Part shown: in pieces, positions 22,476 through 31,400 of the stretch
How positions within the stretch are numbered: the stretch's first letter is position 1
Layout: every line of letters starts with the position of its first letter
From: JADJYF01 sp050186725
Lineage (GTDB): Bacteria > Pseudomonadota > Gammaproteobacteria > Ga0077536
Length of the DNA stretch: 64,000 nt
Direction of reading: 5' to 3'
Assembly: GCA_050186725.1 (NCBI GenBank)
Contig: JBFWYG010000008.1
Location: forward strand, 1-64,000
Made by a program: the position numbers and the translations under genes
Notes under the pieces: generated by a model
What the model saw: the letters and a program-made list of their open reading frames with translations, nothing else
What the model was told of the DNA's origin: nothing
Database searches by the model: none

Positions 22476-25400
22476 TCAGCCGCCGAAGCCGAGCACCTCC
22501 ACCGAGATGATCGACACCGACGGCTGCTCGAGCGCGTTGGCGGCCATGGCCGCGGCTTCCTTGGCATTCTCCGCGGCCGAGTCCTGCGCGCCGCGGGCAG
22601 CGGCATTGGCCACGTTCGACACGCTGCCGAGGCCCGCCGCGACGCCGATGTCCGCCTGCGGCACGCCGACCGCCGTGCCGCCGACATCGATGTTGTCGGC
22701 GCCGATCACTTCGCGCGCGCCGATGGTGATGTTGCCGGCCGAGGCGATGCCCGCGTCGCCGGCGCTGATCACGCCCTGGGGCGCGAACAGGAAGACGTTG
22801 CCGGGCACCGTGCCTGGCGGCGCGAAGTTGCGGATGCCGCTGCCGGCGACCTCCGGCGGGAACACGGTGACGAACTGCCCGGAGGCCGGGTCGAACACCA
22901 CCTGCGGCGGCGGCGCTGCGAGCGCCGACTTGGCGCCGCGGCCGGCGTCGATGTCGCCTTCGCTCGCCCACAGGAGGATGTCGCCGCCGAGCAGCGCGAA
23001 CACGCGCGAGGCGTTGACCAGGAAGTCGTCGCGCACGAAGCCGCGTACGTCGCCTTGAGCCTGCACCACCACGCCGAGTTCGTTCTCCGACTTGGTGACG
23101 CTGGCGGTGGCGGCGGCGCCGGTGTTGGCGCTGCCGCCCGGCACGTAGAGATTGATGTCGCCGCCGTCCTCGGTGTGTATGCGGCTCAAGAGCAGGCTGA
23201 GCGCGCCCTCGCGCGACGTGCCAGGGAACAGCGTCTCGATGGCGGCGAAGCCGCGCGAATAGTCGTCGGAGCCGGTGGTGGTGGCGCCGACGCCGGCGCG
23301 CTCGAGTTCGCCGAAGAACAGAGCGAGGAGGCGTTCGCTCAGCGCCGAACCGAGGTCGAGATCCACGTCCCGAGCGCCTGGCGCCACGCCCGCGTCGGCG
23401 AGCGCGCGCTGTGCGGCCTGCAGATCCTTGAACATCGACGCCGCTTCCTCGGCCGAGAGGTCCTTGCCCACCAGCGCTTGCAGGTAGGGCACGGCCTCGG
23501 CGCTGGCGCCGGGCAGGTCGCGCAGGTAGCGCGCGTAGAAGCGCGCGAGATCCGGTCCTTCCCCGGCGCCGGCGAACACGTGCAGGCTCGCGCCGGTGTC
23601 GGGCAGCGCGAAGTTGCGCAGGTTGCCGACCGACACTATGCCGTCGGAGGTGCCCAGATCGATGTTGCGACCGGCCAGCACCAGGCCGCGGCCGGGGCCG
23701 CTGAACAGCGCGCCCTGAAAGCGTTCCTGCTGGCTCTGCGCGAGGTTGCCGGCGAGGTCGCGGTTCGGGGTGTAGACGAAGTCCCGCCCGGCGCGCACCA
23801 CGCTGGACTGGTCGGATGCCACGTGCTGGATCTCGAAATCGAGATTCAGGATGTCGCGGCCCGCGATGATGCGCCCCGGCTCGGCGAGGAACAGGCGGAA
23901 GCCGCGCGCCTCGGGCCGCGCCTGGCCGATGGTCCCACCCTCGGCGATCAGCATGCTGGGCTCGTCGTCCTCGAGATGCACGGGTCGGGTCGCGTGCCAG
24001 GCGCGCTGTTCATCGGACACCGGGCGCTGCTTGGCCGGCAGGAAGGTCGAGCCGATGCCGGGGCTGCCTGCGGCCGGATTGAACACGCTCGGCAGACGAC
24101 CCGCGTCGGCGTCCGACTGCACCACGGTCACGCGCTGCCGGCCGACTTCGAAGCCCAGGTCGGTGATGCTGCCGGCCGCCAGCATCTCGAGCGTGCCGTC
24201 CGCGTCTGGAAACAGTTGGAAGCCACGGGCGAGCTGCACGTCGCCGCCGAAGGCGCGCACCCGCACGCTGCCGGGATAGATGCGCAGCGCGGACTCGTCC
24301 AGGCTGGTCACGCCGGCGTTGCCGAGGATGCTCGCGAACAAAGGATCGGTCGAGCGCGTGCGGTTCTCGAGCAGTACATCGCCGGCCAGGCTGTCAACCG
24401 CGAGCGCGCTGCCCTCGCCGTAGGTGAAGAAATACGAGCGGGTATCGGCGTCCAGCGTGCCGCCGCCCGGCGCAGCGAGCAACGGGCGGCGCATCATCGA
24501 GAAATTGAACATCGCCTCGAGCGTGACGCCCTCGGCCGCCACGACGTCGAAGCTGCCATGGCCGAGCGCGAACAGCGCGTCGACCGACGCGCCCACGGGC
24601 GCGCCGATACGCCCGCCACTGCGCACTTCAGCGCTGCCACGGCCGACCATCACGCGCGGCGCGAGCAGATCGCCACCGGCGCGCAGGGTGAGATTGCCGC
24701 CGCCGAGTTCGGTGACCGCGTTGACGCCGGCATTGCCGAAGGCGCCGGTGAAGGGCAGGTAGGTGAAGCCCTCGCCATCTGGACGGCCGCTGGTCGGCAG
24801 CACCACGGAGAGATTGCTCACCTCGCCGCCGGCCGCGATCGCGATGTCGCCACCGCCGAGCGTGCCGAGATTCTGGCGGAACAGGTCCGGACGCATGACC
24901 CACATCGTCGGCAGTTCCTGGCCGCCCACGGTCAGGCGTACATCGCCACTCTCACCGCCCATCACCACCAGCCACTGGGTCATGAGCTGCGTGCTGCCGG
25001 GCCCGACGATGTCGCCCCCCGCCTGGATGCGGATGTCTCCGCCCTGCTCGCCGAACACCGCGCCCGGCAGGTAGCGATCGAAGAAGTAAGGCGCGAAGGC
25101 GATGTCCTCGCGACCATCGAGCACGCTGCCGTAGTCGAAGCCCAAGGCGAGCTGCGCGTCGAGGAAGTCGCCGATGAAGGCGCCGAGGGCGTCGAGCTCG
25201 GCCGGATCGAACGCGATGTTGCCGTAGCCCGCGTCGCGGCCCATGGTGTAGATGGCCGCGCCGTTGCCGAGGTAGCGCACGTCACCGGCCGCCGCCAGCT
25301 CGATGCTGCCGGTGCCGGTGCGCACGCGGCGATTGTTGGCGAGCCGCAGGTCACCTTCGCCATCGTCGCGTACCGCGAGCGCGTTTGCCGCCGCCACGGC

Positions 25401-28400
25401 CGGTGCGCCGTTGCTCGTGGCGCTGTCGAGATCCGCGCCGGCCACCAGGCGATAGCTCCACGAGGCACCGTCCAGCAGCATGTCGACCTTGCCGAAGTCG
25501 GCCGGGTCGAGCGAGAAGTTGGTCAGCGCCTGCAGGTTGTCACGCTGCGTGAGGCCGTCGCTCAGCCCGCCGTTCAGCAGCAGGTCGCCGCCGGCGCGGA
25601 GCGTCAGCAGTCCGGGCGCAGTACCGGCGCGCCAGTCGGTGAGCGCCCAATCGGTGGCGAGTTCCAGCGCGCGGCCGGCATCGCTGCGAATCTCGATGCC
25701 GGGCATCACCATCAGCCGTGCGCCCAGGGCGCCGTCGGGATCGAGCGTCGTGGCCAGGCCGGGCGCGGCCAGGGCGAAGGCATCATTGTCCGTGCGCAGG
25801 GTATCGAGCCCGATCTGCGTCGCGGTGGCGGTCTCCAGCGCGTCGATGCGCTCGATGCCCGCGTACACGCGGTTCGCGATCACCTCGATGCTGCCCGCGC
25901 CGATCACGCTGCCGGCGAGCGGATCCACCGCGACGCTCGTGTTGTCCGCACCGCGCGGCGCGATGATGCGCACCAGGCCGTCAACGCTCGCCGTGCCGTC
26001 CGCGCGACGCCCGCGCACATCGATGTCGCCGGTGGCGCTGAACGTGATGCGCCCCTCGCGGCTCGCGAGTTCGACGCGCCCACCGTCCGCGCCGCGCGCG
26101 GTCGCGGCCGCGTGCAGGCTGCCGTCGATCACCAGGTCGCCGCCCGCCGCGAGCGCGATGCGGCCGCCCGTCGGCGCGTTCGCGTCGAGCGTGCCGAAGA
26201 TGTCCAGACGGCCACGATCGACCGCCAGGCGAATGTCGGCCGCCCGCACCTGCTGGTCCGCGGCGATCGCCAGGTCACCTTCGCGCAGGCGCAGATCGAG
26301 CGCGCCGATGAACCCGTTCGCCGCGAGGTCGCGCCACGCGATGCCGTCGGCGTCCAGCTGTCCCAGGTCGAGCGCGAGGTGACCGGCGCGCGCGACGGTG
26401 GCGTCGGTCGGTGCGAGCAGCGTGTAGGCATCATTGCCCTGCTCGGTCCAGAAACCGCCGATCAGTCGACCGGCCGCGAGCGCCACCGCGCCACCCGGCG
26501 CGCGCAGCTCGAGCCTGCCCGCGGCGGCGACGTTGCGCGCGTCGACCGCGGTGCCGGCCACGTCGATCACGCTGCCTGCATCCAGCACCACGTCGCCCGT
26601 CACCGCATGCAGTGACACGCTGCCGCCCTCGGTGCCGGTCAGCCGTGTGTCGAAGCGCCGCAGCTGTCCCGCCACGTCCAGTACCGCGCCGGCACCGAGC
26701 CGCACGTCGCCGTCACGCGCTTCGAGTTCGATGCTGCCGGAAGGCAGACGCACCACGCTCGCGAGTTCGATGTCGTCCGCTGCCAGCCGCAGCCGGCCAC
26801 CGAGGCCGACGCTCCCGGCCACGCGCCTGGTAGGCGCAGCGCCGTTGAAAGCGTAGACATCGCTTGCCGCGCCGCGCGCCAGCAGGCGCAGGTCGCCGTC
26901 GACATCCAACGCGAGTCGCCCGCCTTCGCTACTGGCAAGCGTGGCGCTCGCGAAATCCACGTCCGCCGCGCTCGCGAGCACGTTGTCGCCGCTCGCCACC
27001 ACCGTCGGCGCGCTGAGCGCGACGCGCGCGAAGCCGCTCCACGCCATGTCGCCGCCGGCGAACTCGAGCGTGTCGGCCTCGATGCGCAGCACGCCGCCGC
27101 CGCTGCCGGCGGCGGGCGCGCCGGCCGTGCCGCTGTTGCGCAGGGTCAGCGAGCCGGCGCCGATCGCGCCGCTGGCGTCGAAGCCACGCAGCGCTTCGGC
27201 GTCCAGCACCAGGCTGACGAAGCGCCGATGGTCGGGCAGCTCGCCATGGAAATCGATGGACGTGGCGCTGACCAGGCGCAGGTCGCTCGCCGCGAAGGCG
27301 TCCAGCGACGCCATGACCAGGCCCCCGGTACCGCTCGGTACTCTGCCGATGCTGATGCGCGAGGTGTTGAGCGACACCGAGCCGCCCGCGCTCGCCAGCC
27401 GCCCGTCGATGAACACGTCACTCGAGCCGTCGATGGTGATCGAGCCCGGCGCGCGCAGGCTCGCGCCGTCCCGCACGCGGACGATGCCGCCCGCGGCGCT
27501 CTCGCCGGTGAGATCGACCTGGCCGTCGGCCGACACGCGCACCAGCGCGCGGCTGCGCGGCGTGCCATCGCTGTTCGCGCGGAAGCTCAGGCTCGGCGCG
27601 CCCTTGACCTCGCCCACCGCGTCGATGCGGCCGGCGATGTCGACGCCCTCGCGCGCGCCGAGCAGCAGTTCCGGCAGACGCAGGCGCACGTTCTCGGCGA
27701 CGCTCACCTCGCGCGCGGTGAGGTCGAGTTCAAAGGACGACTCGGCGAAGTTGCGCGTGCCGCCGAGCAGCAGGCTCTCCGCGCCGAGACCGTTCAAGTC
27801 ATCCGCCAGCAGTTCGACGCGATCATTCGCGCCGCTGAGACTGTCGACCACGGCGAGATTGTCCGCGACGACATCCACCTGCGCGCTGCGGCCGCTGCCG
27901 GCGTTGGGCGCGAGCTGACCGGCGAGGCGCAGGCTGTCGGTCGCGGACAGCACCAGGCGCCCGCCGTCCACCGGCAACTGCGGCGCGAGCTGTTCACGCT
28001 TGGCCGCACGCGCCGCGAAGAACTGGTTGGCGGTCGCGACCGCGTACTCCGCGCGCTCGAACACCTGCTCGCGACTCTCGACGCGCAGACCGATGGCGCG
28101 CTGTTGTGCGGTCTGCCCCTCGCCCACGGCGAAACGCGCCGCGACCACTGGCACGCCGTCGAGCCCGACACCACCGCCGTCACTCGGCAGATCGCGAAGC
28201 GACGTCTGCGGCGACACCAGGAACGCGCCCGGCAGCAGTGCATAGGCGCGCGGCAGCACCTGGTAGCGCCCGGGCGCAAGCGCGCTGCCCTCCCCGATCT
28301 CGACGGTGAGATCGAGATCCGCCACCGGCACCGCCGGCAGCTCCGGCGCGAAGGACGAGGCCAGCGCATCGTCCATGGTGTAGAAGGGATCGCGCGGTCG

Positions 28401-31400
28401 TGGACCCAGGCCCAGGCTCGGCACCAGCGCGAAGGCCAGCCCGTCCGCGGCGCTGGCGAGCAGGTCGCGGCTGCCGCCCGGGCCGGGGCGGAATTCGGCG
28501 GCGATCAGATCGCCGCCTCCACTCAGATCGAGCCGCGCGCCTTCGGCCAGTTCGATGTCCGCGCCGTTGACCGCGATGCGCTTGGTCCAGGGGCGGTCCG
28601 GCGCGTTGAACGGCCGCTGTTCCAGCGCCGCGGCGCTGGGATTGGATTCGAAGATGCGCGGCTCGTCCAAGGTGCGCGCCACGCCGTTGATCGGCAGCAC
28701 CCAGTTGTTCTCGAGCAGCAACTGGCCGAAGGGCACGGGCAGGTCGGCGCCGGACACCGAAGTCAGGCTGCCGGCCAGCAGGCGATTGCTGCCGAGCACC
28801 GCCTGGTCACCGTGGCGAACCAGGTAGCTGTCGCCGGGCTGCACCTGGGCGGTGTCGCGCAGCGTCAGGCGGAACCCATCGATGGTGCTGGTGGTGAAGA
28901 GCGACGCGCCGCCCGTGTCGATACTGCGTTCGAGACCGTCGCGCAAGCGGACGAGGTTGTAGCGTCCGTCGCCGATGTAGGTCAGGCGATAGTCGCTGGG
29001 ATCGAGGGCGGCGAGCGTTGCAACCGCGCCGCGCACGTCACCACGGCCCTGGTTGCCGGCAGCCGCCAAGGCCTGCACGACCCGCGCGCCGTCATAGGGG
29101 CTGGCCACGGTGGCGGCGGCGCGGGCGCGCGCGATGGCGGTGGCGTCGCTCGCGCCGGCCAGGAGTTCGATCCGGCCGAGCGGCGCACGCAGCACACCGC
29201 CCTGCTCGATGTTCGGCGCCGCGAGTGTCAGCACGCCACCCGCCGAGAGCGGCGTCTCGCTGGCGCGGCCGCTGCCGCGCACCGTGAGCGTGCCAGTCTC
29301 GCCGCGCACGGCGACGGTGAACTCGGACAGGGTGGTCGGGTAGATCTGCGCCGCCGCGAGGGTCAGATCGGTGGCGGTCTCGAACGCGCCCTGCACGTCC
29401 GACAGCGCGCTCAAGGTGTTGGAATTGAGCGGCGGCACCGGCAGGCCGTGCAGGCGCAGGTCGCCGCGCGCGGCGAGGCGCACCGGGCTGGTCGCGCTGC
29501 TCGGCCGCGTGCCGTGACCGAATCCTTGCAGGCTGCTGAAGCCGACCAGGTCGAGCGTATCCGCGCGCACGTCCAGGCGCCCGGCCCCGCCGAAAGGCTC
29601 GAACAGGTTGCGCGTCTCCACCCCGCCGACACGGAACGTGCGGTTGGTGGAGCCGAGCTGGACGTAGGGCGCCTCCAGGCGCGCGCGGCCGCCGTCCGAA
29701 GACAGGATCGGCGCGTCGATGCGCAGCTCGCGCCCGAGGTCGAGGGAGACCGTACCGGCCATGCGCACCTCGGCCGGCAGGCCGAGGAACTGGCTGACGC
29801 CGTCGGCGCGCTGCGCGATGCCCTGGCGCGCGCCGAGCTCCAGCGCGTCGAAGCCGCCGGCCATGACGGCCGCGGCGTCGACCGCCGCGGTGCCGTGCAC
29901 GCCGAGGCTCGTGTCGACGCGACCCGCGGCGTCGATGCCGGAGGTGCGGAGCGCGGCTTCGAAGCCCGCGTCGCCGAAAGTCACCCAGGTGTTCTGCCAG
30001 ACCGCGCGCTCACCGAGCGTCAGCACGCGCGCGTCTTCGGGGAAGAGATCCGGCAGCGAACCGCTGAACGCCGCGTTGCCGAGTCGCCCGGTCAGGTCGA
30101 GCGTGACGCGCAGGCTGCCGCCGGCCGCGCCCGCGCCGCCGGGCCGGCCGACCAGTTCGCCGTAGGGCAGCAGGGTTTCGCTCGCGCGGAGTTCGATGCT
30201 GCCCGCCGCGGTCGCGACGCGCTCGCTGCGCACTTCCGGCCGCGCGCTGCTGTTGTCGAGCCGCTCGAGTGTGCCGACCGTGCCGGACACGTCGAGCAGT
30301 GCCTCCGGCGCGATGACCACCGCGCCGCGCGCGGCGGCCAGGGTGATGCTGCCGCCAGCCAGGATATCGCCGGTGCGCAGGCCTTCGCTGTCGATGAACG
30401 TGCGATCCGCGCCGCGCGCGGTGAGCGCCGCGCCGTCCAGCAGCCACAGGCCTTCATTGCGAAAGCCCACCTGGTCACCGGCATCGCGCAGTTCGAGCCT
30501 GATGCCGCCGGCCGGCGCGTCGAGTTCGCCGTCGACCACGATGCGATCGCGCGCGACCAGCTGGATGTCGCCGCCGATCTCCGTGCCGAGCCGCGCGCCG
30601 CGACCGATGACGATCGACGGCCGCGCATCCGCCTGCTGGTACAGGCGCCGCTGCGTGTCGAAGGCGAGATGGGTCGCCGGGCGCGTCTCGACCGGTAGCA
30701 GCGCGAGCCCGGTGAGCGTGGCGAAGTCCGTGCCGGTGGGCGCGGTGTTGAAGTCGCCGCCCAGGACGAGACTCTCCGCGCGCGCGTCCACCCGCGTGCC
30801 TGGCGCGACGTCGATCAGCACCTCGTCGGCCGCGTCCTGCGTGCTCTCCGCGTGCAAGCTGTAGTGCGTGAAGCCGCCGCTCGCGAAGAACGCGGGCGTG
30901 AGCTGCACGCGCCCTGCGCGCTCGGGATGGGCGATGGTCGCGATGTCGAAGGCGCCGGCGCGCAGTTCCAGGCTGCCGCCGTCCTCGAGTCCATGGCCAA
31001 GAAGTTCGCCGTCCAGGGTCATCTGCGTGCCGGTGGTCTCGGCGTTCGCCGGCAGGCTGGTGAGACGAATGCTGCCCGCGTGTCCGGCTTCCAGCTCGCC
31101 CGCGGCGGTGAGGCGCGCGGCGCCGCTGACGTCGATGAGACTGCCGGCCTCCAGCGTGAGATCGCCCGCCGCGCCCAGCCGCACGTCGCCGCCGTGGATG
31201 AAGAGCGGCGCGGTCGGCCCGTTCGGATTCAGGAGCGGCGTGTCGTTGACCCAGCGGCCTGCGACGTCGATGCGCGCGTCCGCGGTGACGGTGAGACTCG
31301 GGCGCAGCGCCGGCGGCTGCAGGAGATCCACGCTCACCGTGCCACCCGGCACGGCGACCTGGCCATCGATGCGCGAATCGCCACTGCCGGTCAACGCGAG

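Noticed and set aside
21660..26615. Plus-strand open frame of 1,651 codons
   Set aside because: It runs out of phase through arsJ and antisense through the exoprotein. Composition is an Arg/Ala/His-rich shadow with no domain; high GC suppresses stops.
27228..30698. Plus-strand open frame of 1,156 codons
   Set aside because: Antisense shadow of the exoprotein gene with no recognisable motif, signal peptide or start context.
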